NCBI GenBank assembly: GCA_021324675.1
Contig: JAJPIR010000121.1
Location: 1-64,000 of the forward strand
DNA length: 64,000 nucleotides
Direction: 5' to 3'
Source of the DNA: Actinomycetota bacterium
GTDB lineage: Bacteria; Actinomycetota; Actinomycetes; Mycobacteriales; Pseudonocardiaceae
The notes beneath the pieces are model-generated. The model made no database searches. It was not told the DNA's origin and saw only the letters and a list, made by a program, of their open reading frames with translations. Below are positions 1 to 8,324 of this stretch, piece by piece. Numbering within the stretch: the first letter of the stretch is position 1; each line of letters opens with the position of its first letter. The position numbers were made by a program, and so were the translations under genes.

Positions 1-63
1 AGCTGTACGGGCCGCGAAGTTGATCGGAAGGTTGTGACTCAAGGCCTCTGACCTGCGGTTTTT

Positions 64-107
64 TGTCGGGGTGGCGGGATTTGAACCCACGGCCTCTTCG
101 TCCCGAA
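64..107 (-). repeat. tRNA-Pro(CGG) 3'-half remnant (att-like copy 1)
   Basis: Read on the minus strand, this is the 3' half of a tRNA: anticodon loop TTCGGGA (anticodon CGG, T33 present), variable loop, T arm GTGGGTTCAAATCCCGC and acceptor strand ending CACCCCGA. The 5' half is absent, because sequence beyond tRNA position 32 does not pair. A second copy at 2871-2914 differs at one base over 44 bp. tRNA-Pro 3' ends are known attachment sites for actinomycete integrative elements such as pSAM2. This looks like an att scar, not a working tRNA. Confidence 0.8.
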
Positions 108-108
108 G

Positions 109-452
109 CAACAACCATAGGGTTCTGACCAGCGCATTTCCGCGGGTACGCGCTGTTTAGGCATCCGCCAGGATCCACCGAAGTCCGTGGTGGTCCGCGG
201 TGATTGTCACGCAGTTCGTCACGCAGTCGCACACACGATGATCATGACCGTAGACGGGCGAGGTGCCCTGTGAACGCCACCCCAACCTGGTCCACATGAT
301 GGCCTGCCGCCCCTGCGGTATCCGTCGATCAGTCCCCGACTACCTAGTTCATTCACAGCGCCCATGATTTATTGGGCAACAGCCGACACGACAACTACTC
401 CACTACGACCGGCGATCATGGCCGCATGATCACCGGGCCGTCGCCTCGGAGG
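109..452. other. Gap: no gene recognised
   Basis: No credible coding sequence is visible. The stretch holds short direct repeats of the GTCACGCAG type (about 207-228), and a similar block lies just before the second tRNA-Pro remnant (about 2803-2820). That fits the flank of an integrated element. The ORFs at 372-659 and 430-633 look like shadows. Confidence 0.5.
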
Positions 453-617
453 CTACGAATCCGTCGCGGGGCAGCGCGGGATCAGGTTGCGGTGCAAGAT
501 CGCATGCACCTGATTTTTCAACCGGGTACGTTGGCGCACCAGCTGCGCTCGACGCAGCACCTGACGGCGCAACGCGCTGGTCTGGGCATCCGGCAACCAC
601 AACGAGGGCAGGTAATC
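453..617 (-). pseudogene. IS110-family transposase fragment
   Basis: The peptide DYLPSLWLPDAQTSALRRQ, continuing through RAQLVRQRTRLKNQVHAIL, is the conserved middle of IS110/IS1111-family transposases, after the N-terminal DEDD domain. Sequence on both sides in this ORF does not look like transposase, so only this block survives. A fragment of the C-terminal Transposase_20 domain lies on the opposite strand near 2284-2480. Confidence 0.7.
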
Positions 618-1103
618 CGGCTGGCAACTGCATTCGCCGAGCTCACCCTCGCCGTCTGATTCGACGCAATCGACAGTGGCGTTTGCGTCCTCCTCGCCAA
701 AGCAACAGCGCCCCTGCCTATACCTGGCGTGACAGCTAGTTCGCGCGCTGGCTGGGCCTGTGGATCTTCCCCGTCGACTAGCACTACGCCTGGCGAAGAA
801 CAAAGCCCGCCAGTTCACGGATCGTCGGCTCGATTGGCCAGCGCGTGCGGAGAAGCCAGCTCCGGAGCTGATCACCGTCCAGCACCCATCGCCGGAACAG
901 AGATATCCATGACCACCACCGTCCCACCCCAGCCGGAACTCAGGGCTCACCAGCGAGTATCAGATCGCAGCATGATCGAACCGCGCACCGCAAGCCTGCA
1001 AGTCACGCCCAAATTCCATATTCGGGTCCCACAGGCTCGATTGGCGCCACATGTGATCGGTTCCGGCTCTGAATCCAGCGCGTTGCCGCTCATTCGCAGT
1101 TGA
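618..1103. other. Gap: degenerate sequence between IS110 fragment and terpene synthase
   Basis: No intact gene is visible. The minus-strand ORFs here (453-950, 518-784) probably contain frameshifted remains of the N-terminal part of the IS110 transposase, but no motif is clear enough to call. Confidence 0.4.
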
Positions 1104-2195
1104 TCAGACCCGCCCGGCCGCGCGGTGATGGGGTAGGCGAGCAGCCGAGGTGCCGATGCCGGTGGGGCCGTGCGGGACAGCGGGACGCCGATCGAAGCGG
1201 CCGGTTGCGGTGTGCCAGGCGTATGAGCCGGCTGTTGCGTCCTTGAGCGCCTGGACATATTTGGTGACTCGGCGTGGCAACGGCTCGGGTAGGTCTTCCT
1301 CCTCCATTGCGCGTGTCAAGTCCGGACCGACTGTGTTCTCCAAGGTGCGGACGCGGGCAGTGAGCAGCTGGTTCAGCAGGCCGCAGGCGTGTTCAAGGCC
1401 GCAGTCGAGGGCCTTGCGCAGCACCTCGACACCGTTGTTGCTGATGCTGCCCTCGGCGACTTCCCTGTCGTAGGAGACGATGTCATTGTGCAGGCTGACA
1501 ATGTCAGCGAAAGCGCGCAAGGCGCTTTGGAACGGTCGCATACGGTAGACCTTCTCGGGGATCTCGCCCAGTCCGTGCTCCATGAGGGTGCTGGTCATGG
1601 GCAGGCCACCGAATTCCCGGCGGGCGTAGATGTACTCGATCGGGTCGGCGACGCCATCTTGCCCATCCTGTTCGAGGTGATCCAGCTCCCACAACACACC
1701 ATGCAAAAACCGCTCGATGTCGCATACGAATCGACGACGCCAGTCAGGCGTCATGGGGGGCGCGGTCTTGGGCCACAGGTCGGCGAACGCCCGCTCCACT
1801 GGGTTTTCGGGCACCAGGTACGGGCGGGGAAGCCCGTCGATGGGCAGGAAGTCCAGCAGGCGGTGAATCTGGCACCGGGCGGCCTGGCGGTCGTTGTTCT
1901 GCTGGAACAGTGGAAGGAATAGGTCATCGACGAACCACAAGGTCACGTGCCAATCGGTCACCAGGTTTAGTTCGTCCAGTCCTACGTCAGGATGAGTCAT
2001 CGCCGTCCAGAGGCAGAAATCCGCTTCGTCGAACTTCTGCTGGCTCCACCGGTCCGGCCATGCGGAGTACGCGTCGTCAAGCAGGCCCATCTGCTGAGCC
2101 CACTGCTTCACATGTATGCGGCCCTGGTCGAGATACGGGTTGGTGCGTGCGGTAAACGGCATGTAGAAGGCAGGCTGCGACAGGAGATGATCCAT
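1104..2195 (-). CDS. Single-domain class I terpene synthase (germacradienol/geosmin synthase N-domain type)
   Basis: Cytosolic enzyme expected to ionise a prenyl diphosphate, probably farnesyl diphosphate, and cyclise it to a sesquiterpene. The 363-residue protein shows the aspartate-rich motif WFVDDLF (D90, D91) and the NSE triad NDIVSYDRE (N237, S241, E245), which bind the Mg2+ cluster. Blocks such as NPVERAFADLW and the C-terminal GPTGIGTSAAR match the N-terminal half of actinobacterial germacradienol/geosmin synthase. The usual second domain (total about 725 aa) is absent, so geosmin itself is not predicted. The gene is intact but has no clear Shine-Dalgarno before the ATG and no terpene-pathway neighbours. 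It lies between oppositely oriented IS110 fragments, which suggests acquisition. The product is unknown. Confidence 0.85.
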   Translation of the reverse strand: MDHLLSQPAFYMPFTARTNPYLDQGRIHVKQWAQQMGLLDDAYSAWPDRWSQQKFDEADFCLWTAMTHPDVGLDELNLVTDWHVTLWFVDDLFLPLFQQNNDRQAARCQIHRLLDFLPIDGLPRPYLVPENPVERAFADLWPKTAPPMTPDWRRRFVCDIERFLHGVLWELDHLEQDGQDGVADPIEYIYARREFGGLPMTSTLMEHGLGEIPEKVYRMRPFQSALRAFADIVSLHNDIVSYDREVAEGSISNNGVEVLRKALDCGLEHACGLLNQLLTARVRTLENTVGPDLTRAMEEEDLPEPLPRRVTKYVQALKDATAGSYAWHTATGRFDRRPAVPHGPTGIGTSAARLPHHRAAGRV

Positions 2196-2283
2196 GCCGA
2201 GAATTCTTTAGGGTATTGAGCGCCACGACGCAAGCGGAGACGGCAGCAAGTCGACGTGCTGCTGCGGTCACACCACAGCGTGT

Positions 2284-2480
2284 TTGAACCTGATCATGAC
2301 CATTCCTGGAGTCGGACGCCGGGTGGCCGAGGTGATGATTGCCGAGGTGGGTCTGGACATGACTGTGTTCCCACCACCGGGCATCTGGCGTCGTGGGCGG
2401 GGATCTGCCCGGGCAACAACTCTCAGGCGGCAAACGCCGAGCTGGGCTCACCCTGTGGGTGCCGAACGGAATCTGTCGTT
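2284..2480 (+). pseudogene. IS110 transposase C-terminal fragment (frameshifted)
   Basis: MTIPGVGRRVAEVMIAEVG begins the Transposase_20 domain of IS110-family transposases. After about 28 codons the match moves into another frame, giving TTGHLASWAGICPGNN. One indel therefore separates the two halves, and no catalytic N-terminal part precedes it. Its orientation is opposite to the fragment at 453-617, so the two could be pieces of one rearranged element or of two elements. Confidence 0.75.
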
Positions 2481-2870
2481 GTGGCCGCTTCGATCAGTTC
2501 GAACAGCACGCTCGATCACCGGCCTGCGGTGAAGCCGATCACGACGCTGATCACAGACGTACTGCCACGCGCCATGCAGGGATTCACCGCGGGAGCGCCG
2601 TCGTCTCACGTCGGCCCTCATTAACGGTCAGCGCACTGACCTGCTAGTTCCTGGAACTTACCGGGTGGATCAGCCTTGCTGGCTTCGCATCACGGTCGTC
2701 ACCTGGCCTCGGTACCCGAAGCCGCGACCGGCACACGACCATCACCGTGAACCGCCGAGAGAGCCTCAACGGCAGGGATGCACACCTGAAAAAGGATCCG
2801 ATAGTCACGCAGTCCGTCACCCAAGGCCAACGTGACTCGATCGCGCACAGTCTCCAACCAGCGGTCTTAG

Positions 2871-2914
2871 TGTCGGGGTGGTGGGATTTGAACCCACGGC
2901 CTCTTCGTCCCGAA
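2871..2914 (-). repeat. tRNA-Pro(CGG) 3'-half remnant (att-like copy 2)
   Basis: Forty-four bases match the copy at 64-107 except for one C/T difference. On the minus strand it gives anticodon CGG, the T arm with GTTCAAATCCC, and an acceptor ending CCCCGA. It too stops at tRNA position 32. The two copies are direct repeats about 2.8 kb apart, as expected for the two ends of an integrated or partly deleted element. Confidence 0.8.
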
Positions 2915-3053
2915 TCCGGATCAGTTCTGTTGTTTAACACTGTTGAATGTTGTTGTCGCTGGTTGCCACGAGCCCTAATGATGGTTGAACACGGTTGAAC
3001 GTGGATCAGGGTGTTGCTTGCGCTTCCGTTTTGCTTCCGCTACGAGATCAACT
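2915..3053. repeat. Diverged direct repeat, copy A (att-flanking)
   Basis: Starts TCCGGATCAGTTCTG directly after the tRNA remnant. It contains repeated GGTTGAAC words and the run TGTTGCTTGCGCTTCCGTTT. The same order of words recurs at 3405-3545. The short GTTGAAC repeats could be arm-type binding sites of a lost tyrosine integrase; that is inference. Confidence 0.55.
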
Positions 3054-3404
3054 GCACTCGGGAGCAGTGTGGACCCCTCGCTCCCGCAGCGGTGCCTGAC
3101 CGTCTATCAGCGTCCATGACCTGCTGATGCTTGTGCAGGGAGTGTGGAGTAGTGGGCGGTTGTCCGCCGTCGTGCTGTCAGATCAAGCTGTCAGACCGCT
3201 AGTCCCGGCCCCCTCTTGCGTGGACCATCGGAACCAAAAACCTATCCTCCGTGCCGCTGACTTCGTGATCTTCCAGGTCAGCAGGTGTGTTGGTATCCAC
3301 GCGGATCTCTAGCAATGCCAGTAATAACAGCGCGGTGGATGTCAGCTTCTGCCGTGGGGCTCAACGTGCTGGCGCGAACCGGCCGGTGACCTCTACCGTG
3401 TCAA

Positions 3405-3545
3405 TCCGGATCAGTTCTGCTGGTTTAACACGGTTGAACAGTGTTGGTGCTGGTCGCTACATGGCCGGATGATGGGCATAGACCGTTGAACGTGGACCAG
3501 TGGTGTTGCTTGCGCTTCCGTTTCGCTACCATTACAAGATTAACG
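3405..3545. repeat. Diverged direct repeat, copy B
   Basis: Repeats the landmarks of 2915-3053 in order (TCCGGATCAGTTCTG, TTTAACACGGTTGAAC, TTGAACGTGGA, GTTGCTTGCGCTTCCGTTT), with many substitutions and small indels. No tRNA remnant precedes this copy, so the repeated unit lies outside the tRNA gene. Confidence 0.55.
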
Positions 3546-3800
3546 TGTCTGCGAGCTATATCTAGACCGGAACCGGATAGGTACACCTACAGGCCTGCTC
3601 GTTGCGTGTGTGGGACTAGGTCGAATGGGCGCGAACCGCATGCAACTGTAACCCTTGGTTTGATCGTGAGCTTGCTGGATCCGTAGCTCCACCGGCCAAT
3701 GACCGCTCGGGCATCTGAGTCTTGCCCTGCACCGAGAATTAGGCGAAGCTCGGAGGAGATGGTCAGTGTCTTTTGACGCAGCAGCGTGAAGGAGTGACTA

Positions 3801-3953
3801 ATGGCAGATGACACACTGAACCAAACAGCGGACGCTTCAGACGAACAGCAAAACCCGGAGGTGACTGAGACCACTGACACCCGAAAGCCATCATCGGTCC
3901 GCAGCGAGGGTGAGCAGCAAGTTGTCTTCGTACAGCCCCCGTCGTACCAGTAG
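3801..3953 (+). CDS. Small acidic hypothetical peptide (50 aa)
   Basis: This ORF is too short for the supplied track. A strong ribosome site (GAAGGAG, 6 nt before the ATG) supports translation. The peptide starts MADDTLNQTADASDEQQ, is rich in Asp/Glu/Thr/Gln over its first 40 residues, and ends with the hydrophobic, proline-containing tail VVFVQPPSYQ. It has no signal peptide or membrane segment. I recognise no family. An acidic leader plus a short distinct tail is the general form of some RiPP precursors, but no modifying enzyme is adjacent, so that is only a guess. Confidence 0.5.
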   Translation: MADDTLNQTADASDEQQNPEVTETTDTRKPSSVRSEGEQQVVFVQPPSYQ

Positions 3954-4116
3954 TAGCGAGCGGCAGGCTGACCATCGCGTCAGGGGACCGGTTTTCGTCG
4001 TATTTACGCATTAGAGAAGTAGCGATAGGCAGTTTCCATACCGGTTGGCCGGGTGATAGGTTCAGTCACCGCGCCTGTGCCGTGGCATAAGTCGCCCACA
4101 TGTGTGACCTGCGGTT

Positions 4117-5433
4117 TTGGCGGCCTTCCGTGATCATGACATGATCACCGGTCGTGTTGTTTCGGCTGTTGTCTCTGACCACGACCAGGGGCTGTTCGGT
4201 TGGCTTGGTCTGCTCGCCCGCAGCGCGGCGGCCAAGAATGTCGAGATTCTCATCTTGCGCCAGGAAGTCGCGACCCTTCGCCGCCAGGTGACCAGGCCTC
4301 GCCTGGTCACCGGGCCGGACCGGGCCATCCTGGCCGCTTTGGCCCGGTTGCTGCCCCGCCCGCTGCGGACCTCTCGGATCGTCACGCCGGCCACACTGCT
4401 GGCCTGGCACCGCCGGCTGATCACCAGACGGTGGACCTACCCTCAGCGGTCAGGCCGCCCACCGGTCACCGACGACATCCAAGCTTTGGTGCTGCGTCTG
4501 GCACGAAAGAATCCTTCCTGGGGCTACCGCAGAATCCGCGGCGAACTCGTCGGTCTCGGGCATCGCGTCGATACCGCCACGATTCGGCGGAGCCTGGCCG
4601 CCGCGCGGCTCGGCCCGGCACCCCGCCGGGCCGACACCGGGTGGCGGACCTTCCTGCGCGCTTAGGCCACTGGCCTGTTGGCCACTGACTTTTTCACCCT
4701 CGACACCGTCGCGCTGCGCCGCCTTTACGTTCTGTTGGTGATGGAAGTCCACACCCGCAGGGTCCATCTCCTGGGCGTCACCGCCCATCCCACAGCGGCC
4801 TGGACCACTCAGGCCGCTCGCAACCTGCTGATGGACCTCGGTAACCGCATCGGCACCTTCCGCTTGGTGATCCGCGACCGGGACGGCAAATTCACCGCCA
4901 CCTTTGATGCCGTGTTCGCCTCCGAAGCCATCACCGTGGTCAAGATCCCTCCGCGCACGCCCCAAGCGAACTGCTACGCGAAACGGTTCGTGGGCAGCGT
5001 CCGCGCGCAATACACCGACCGACTGCTGATCTACCACGAGCGACACGCCCGAGTTGTTCTCCACCGGTATGTGCGCCATTTCACTGACCACCGCCCGCAT
5101 CAGAGCCTGGATCACCCACCAACCCGCGACCTCGCTACGCCGATTCCTCGCAACACCCCAATCCGACGCCACCAAGTCCTCGGCGGACTGATCAATGAGT
5201 ACCAACGCGCAGCCTGCGCCGATCAGAAAACACCCGGTCAAACCTCAATCGAGTTTTGGCACGCCACAGGCAGTACCAGCGCACCGCCCACAAGATCTCT
5301 TCCTTCGGGAAGTGCCGTCCGGAAAAGATGCTCACAGACCTCGGGTCCTGCCATACCGGGCATCATCGTCCCGAGTTTGCAACAGCACCATATATGCCAC
5401 AAATTCTTACCGCGCTGTTCGGTTGATCGGTGA
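4117..5433 (+). mobile_element. Inactivated DDE (integrase-core) IS transposase
   Basis: Two in-frame ORFs (4117-4665 and 4678-5433) form one integrase-core (rve) transposase. It has an N-terminal HTH-like region ([18 protein letters not shown]), then DFFTLDTV (first Asp), VIRDRDGKF (second Asp) and the C-terminal block [12 protein letters not shown] after RTFLRA interrupts the frame where relatives have a Gln codon, a single-base nonsense change. The catalytic Glu of the DDE triad is also lost: NCYAKRF stands where relatives have NCYAERF. The usual stop after NEYQRAA is gone as well, so the frame runs on. Three independent lesions mean it is dead. No clear terminal repeats were seen. Confidence 0.8.
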
Positions 5434-6318
5434 TAAATGGCTGTGGAGGAAGGCTACCTGGTCGTCGATCATCACTTCAAACCAGTCACCGAGGTAGGCA
5501 TCGAAATGCCGGATCGGATAACGACGCAACTGTCCATGGGGAGCTCGTGCGGCCATCGCAGCGGCTCGCTCCGGGGAAGCGGCGGTGTCATGCTCGGCCA
5601 CACACACCAACAACGGCATAGCCAGGCCCGTAGCATGGACCCCGGGCCGGTAACATAGCAGTGGCAGCAACCCTCGTGCCGCCACCTCATTGCGCCACTC
5701 CGGCGCGTGAGCAGCTAATACATCTATTATCGACTTGTCGTACGGGTTGGTGAACACTGCAACCTGGCCAGGCTTAGCAAAAACCGGGATTAAATGTGGA
5801 GGCCGGCCTAGTAGCCCACGGACCACATCCTTGACCGCTGCCCCGACGAGTTGCAGCGTGACTCTCATTGAGCGTTGTTCGGATCTGCGAAACTCTATGC
5901 CAATGAAAGGGATCTGGGAGATTACCGCGACGATCCGTGGATCACCCGCAGCGACGACGATCACATGACCGCCACTAAGCGACGTGCCCCACAGCACCAC
6001 CCGATCGGGATCGACACTTGGATGGGCACGCGCAAAACTGATCGCGGCCCGGTAGTCGTCCAGCTGGTGGTTAATATCAATTAACTGACGCGGCTGTCCC
6101 CCGCTTACGCCAAAATGCGCGTAGTCGAACACCAGCACCGCCATCCCCGCCTCAGCGAACCGCTCAGCGTAGGCGAGTAGCCCCAGGTTTCTGGTTCCGG
6201 TGAACCCGTGGCCCATCACCACGCATGGCACTGGAGCAACCGCCCCAGCCGGCCGGTAAAAGTACGCTTTGCATATTACCCCGCCGGAGTCAAAGACGAC
6301 GTCAACCCGTTCGGTCAT
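5407..6318 (-). CDS. Alpha/beta hydrolase (dienelactone-hydrolase/S15-like)
   Basis: Predicted cytosolic serine hydrolase of unknown substrate. Visible features are the oxyanion region GHGFTGT, the nucleophile elbow GTSLSGGH (Ser), an acid in the AEHDTAA strand, and the catalytic His in RHFDAY near the C terminus, in the order expected for the fold. No signal peptide is present. I place the start at the ATG of [10 protein letters not shown] (303 aa), preceded by AAAGG. The longer ORF begins with a GTG 15 codons upstream without a ribosome site. It converges on the dead IS. The family is wide, so the reaction cannot be named. Confidence 0.75.
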   Translation of the reverse strand: MTERVDVVFDSGGVICKAYFYRPAGAVAPVPCVVMGHGFTGTRNLGLLAYAERFAEAGMAVLVFDYAHFGVSGGQPRQLIDINHQLDDYRAAISFARAHPSVDPDRVVLWGTSLSGGHVIVVAAGDPRIVAVISQIPFIGIEFRRSEQRSMRVTLQLVGAAVKDVVRGLLGRPPHLIPVFAKPGQVAVFTNPYDKSIIDVLAAHAPEWRNEVAARGLLPLLCYRPGVHATGLAMPLLVCVAEHDTAASPERAAAMAARAPHGQLRRYPIRHFDAYLGDWFEVMIDDQVAFLHSHLSPINRTAR

Positions 6319-6953
6319 GGTAGGCAACCTTTGTGCTTGGCTTTCAGCGAGCAAGCTGATCACTTCTGAATCTGCATCGTTCTCACCGAATCCGACTCAA
6401 TACCTCGAACCGTAACCGGACCGCTGACCAGCTGCCAGAGACCAACGACCCTATTTTCGTGCTTAATGACGCAGTCAAGGCCGTGGCCGTGTCTGGTCCG
6501 TCTGTCTCACGGGAGGCAGTGAGGCGTTATGGCTGGAGCTCCTCGACCGCGTTGGGTATGTCTTCGGGACAGTTTTGGTCAGAGCCAGTTCCACGGCGCT
6601 CATCCTGACATCGCCCGAGTCTGGACAGCGGGCGCCGCGGAGGTCGTGAAGCAGTCGTCAATCATTATGAGGCAACGGCCGCAGTCGATAGTTTCGACAC
6701 CGGAATGTATGAGCGCGGATGGACACAGTAACTGCTTTTCTTGCTCGGGTAGCGATGATAACGCCCGTGTACATGGGCATTCCGAGGTTGAGCCGGCATG
6801 TACCAGAGCCAGCCCCCAAGCCACCCGGAGGAAATGAAAAGGGACGCCGTCGGCCAGGATGCATACCCCACCATGACTCAGGGCATATTTGAGCAGTTAC
6901 TCAGCTGCGGCCGGCCCGGGCATTGTAGGAGGCACGCTGTTAGTGGACTGCTG
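6319..6953. other. Gap: about 630 bp without a supported gene
   Basis: ORFs at 6529-6837 (+) and 6600-6874 (-) overlap each other, lack family motifs and have no convincing ribosome sites. I see no DosR-type box or strong hairpin here. It may be remains of a lost gene. Confidence 0.4.
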
Positions 6954-7568
6954 TCATGCCGGCGTGGATGAAGAGCAGACGACCTCAGCGTGTACTACTC
7001 CGGGGACGGCTTGAGCGAGCACCAGAGCGACGTGGTGATCGACCGGATCGGCGAATTGGTCGGTGATGGTTACCGTGCCGTGGTCGGCGTGCACTGTCCA
7101 CCGGTCTGGGTTGCCGTATGCTCGCAGCCGCTTGCGGACATCCGCTGCGATCAGGGCATCAGCCCGGGTGATGGTGCGTACCAAATCCCGGCGAGTGATG
7201 ATGCCCACGAGCCGATCCTCATCAACCACCGGGATGCTGCGCAGTCTCCGGTCGATCATCATGGCCGCGAGTTCCGCCGCGTCGGTGTATGGGTCGGTGG
7301 TCAGTGGTGGGCTGCTCATTACCTCGCCGACGGTCATCGGTGGTGGTGGTCCGGCCTTGCTGCCGTGCCATACGCCGCGGCGCGGATCCGGTGGGATCCG
7401 CCCGCGCACCACATCAGCTTCAGTAAGCACTCCAACCAAACGATCATCGTCATCGACAACGGGCAGTAACGTCACCCCGTGTCCGGCCAGGACGATCGCA
7501 GCGTCCTTCACGAGCGTCTGGGGGGTCGTGGTCAGTACCGACCTGGTCATGACGTCAGCAACACGCAT
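6954..7568 (-). CDS. CBS-pair protein with C-terminal BON-like domain
   Basis: A regulatory protein. Two CBS motifs (MRVADVMTRSV to about residue 60, then TVGEVMSSPPL to about residue 135) probably bind an adenine nucleotide. They are followed by a BON-like alpha/beta segment (ALIAADVRKRL, VHADHGTVTITDQ) at the C terminus. The start is the ATG of MRVADV, preceded by the strong site GAAGGAGG; the ORF-track start 28 codons upstream has none. It lies 23 bp behind the Rv1733c-like gene and is probably cotranscribed with it. CBS proteins are typical DosR-regulon members, for example Hrp1. Confidence 0.85.
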   Translation of the reverse strand: MRVADVMTRSVLTTTPQTLVKDAAIVLAGHGVTLLPVVDDDDRLVGVLTEADVVRGRIPPDPRRGVWHGSKAGPPPPMTVGEVMSSPPLTTDPYTDAAELAAMMIDRRLRSIPVVDEDRLVGIITRRDLVRTITRADALIAADVRKRLRAYGNPDRWTVHADHGTVTITDQFADPVDHHVALVLAQAVPGVVHAEVVCSSSTPA

Positions 7569-7591
7569 TTCCGATTGCCTCCTTCGGTTGT

Positions 7592-8206
7592 TTACTGCGA
7601 GGTTCGACGGCTCCAGCCTGGACCGGTTCGTTCCCAGTCCAGGTCCCACCAAGCGGCATTAATCCGGCCCAGCACGTGGCACACCGCCCACCACAGCAAT
7701 CCCAACAGCACCCAGCCGCTGGCGAGCAGGGCAATTCCGTAGGCCACGGCGTCAGCGGTCATGGACCAGGCTGTCGCCGGTGGGTCGACGCGGTTGCCCT
7801 GCTGATCTATCCAAATCGACATCCGGTCCCCGGCATGGCGGTCGGCACTGACCCACAAGGGTGCGGTGTGTTGCTGGCCGTTGGGCGGTTGCCAGCGCGC
7901 CAGGGCGGTCGTATCGCCCGGGACACCCTGTTCGGGTGAGTCCGCGGGCGGCAGTGCCGCGTCGGTAAGCAGGACAGCGGTTACTGGGGTCTGTTGTGCG
8001 GTTTTCGTCGCTGCTTCAGTCTGTGCCCGCTGATAGACATTTATCGCGAAGACGGTGGCTATTAGCACGGTCAGCAGCGCCAGCACCGCTAGGGCCGCAG
8101 TCAGCCCGGCTTCGACACGGTCGGTGCTGCGGCACAGTGGCGATCGAGTAAACCCATGCCGACGCACCAGCCGGGTCAGCGGCCCGGGAACACGAACGGT
8201 GCTCAT
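7592..8206 (-). CDS. Rv1733c-like two-TM membrane protein
   Basis: A 204-residue membrane protein resembling mycobacterial Rv1733c, a DosR-regulon protein of unknown function. Family features are the basic N terminus, the R-S-DRVEAGL motif before the first membrane helix (about residues 33-58), a long extracytoplasmic loop with PLWVSADRHAGD, and a second helix (about 150-175) ending in a Trp-rich tail. The start at MSTVRVPG is set by AGGGAGG; the 18-codon extension in the track is unlikely. It is divergent from the Rv2004c-like gene across a DosR-type box. Confidence 0.85.
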   Translation of the reverse strand: MSTVRVPGPLTRLVRRHGFTRSPLCRSTDRVEAGLTAALAVLALLTVLIATVFAINVYQRAQTEAATKTAQQTPVTAVLLTDAALPPADSPEQGVPGDTTALARWQPPNGQQHTAPLWVSADRHAGDRMSIWIDQQGNRVDPPATAWSMTADAVAYGIALLASGWVLLGLLWWAVCHVLGRINAAWWDLDWERTGPGWSRRTSQ

Positions 8207-8265
8207 GGCGGCCTCCCTGGTCGGTGTCCTGCTAGCACAATGCGCGTCATCACACGCCATCGGCA

Positions 8266-8279
8266 GGGTCGTTAGTCAC
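8266..8279. promoter_or_regulatory. DosR-type box between divergent genes
   Basis: GGGTCGTTAGTCAC matches 11 of 14 positions of the DosR core GGGACTWWAGTCCC. It lies about 60 bp before the Rv1733c-like start and about 45 bp before the Rv2004c-like start. It belongs to the GGGTCG-type variants repeated across this window. Confidence 0.55.
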
Positions 8280-8324
8280 CGACCAAGGGTTCGCGCGTCC
8301 TCACCGCAGGGACCGCAGGAATCT

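Larger units (their letters stand above)
2481..3800. other. Gap: about 1.3 kb with att remnants and a diverged repeat, no gene
   Basis: No coding sequence is supported. The listed ORFs (2644-2940, 2747-2998, 3127-3312 and others) cross the tRNA remnant or lack ribosome sites. The content is the second tRNA-Pro fragment and two copies of a roughly 140-bp diverged repeat, described separately. Confidence 0.6.

Noticed and set aside
2644-2940. 98-aa ORF on the minus strand (GRRGRGFKSHHPDTK)
   Set aside because: It reads through the tRNA-Pro remnant. This peptide is a well-known false product of tRNA 3' ends and has no ribosome site.
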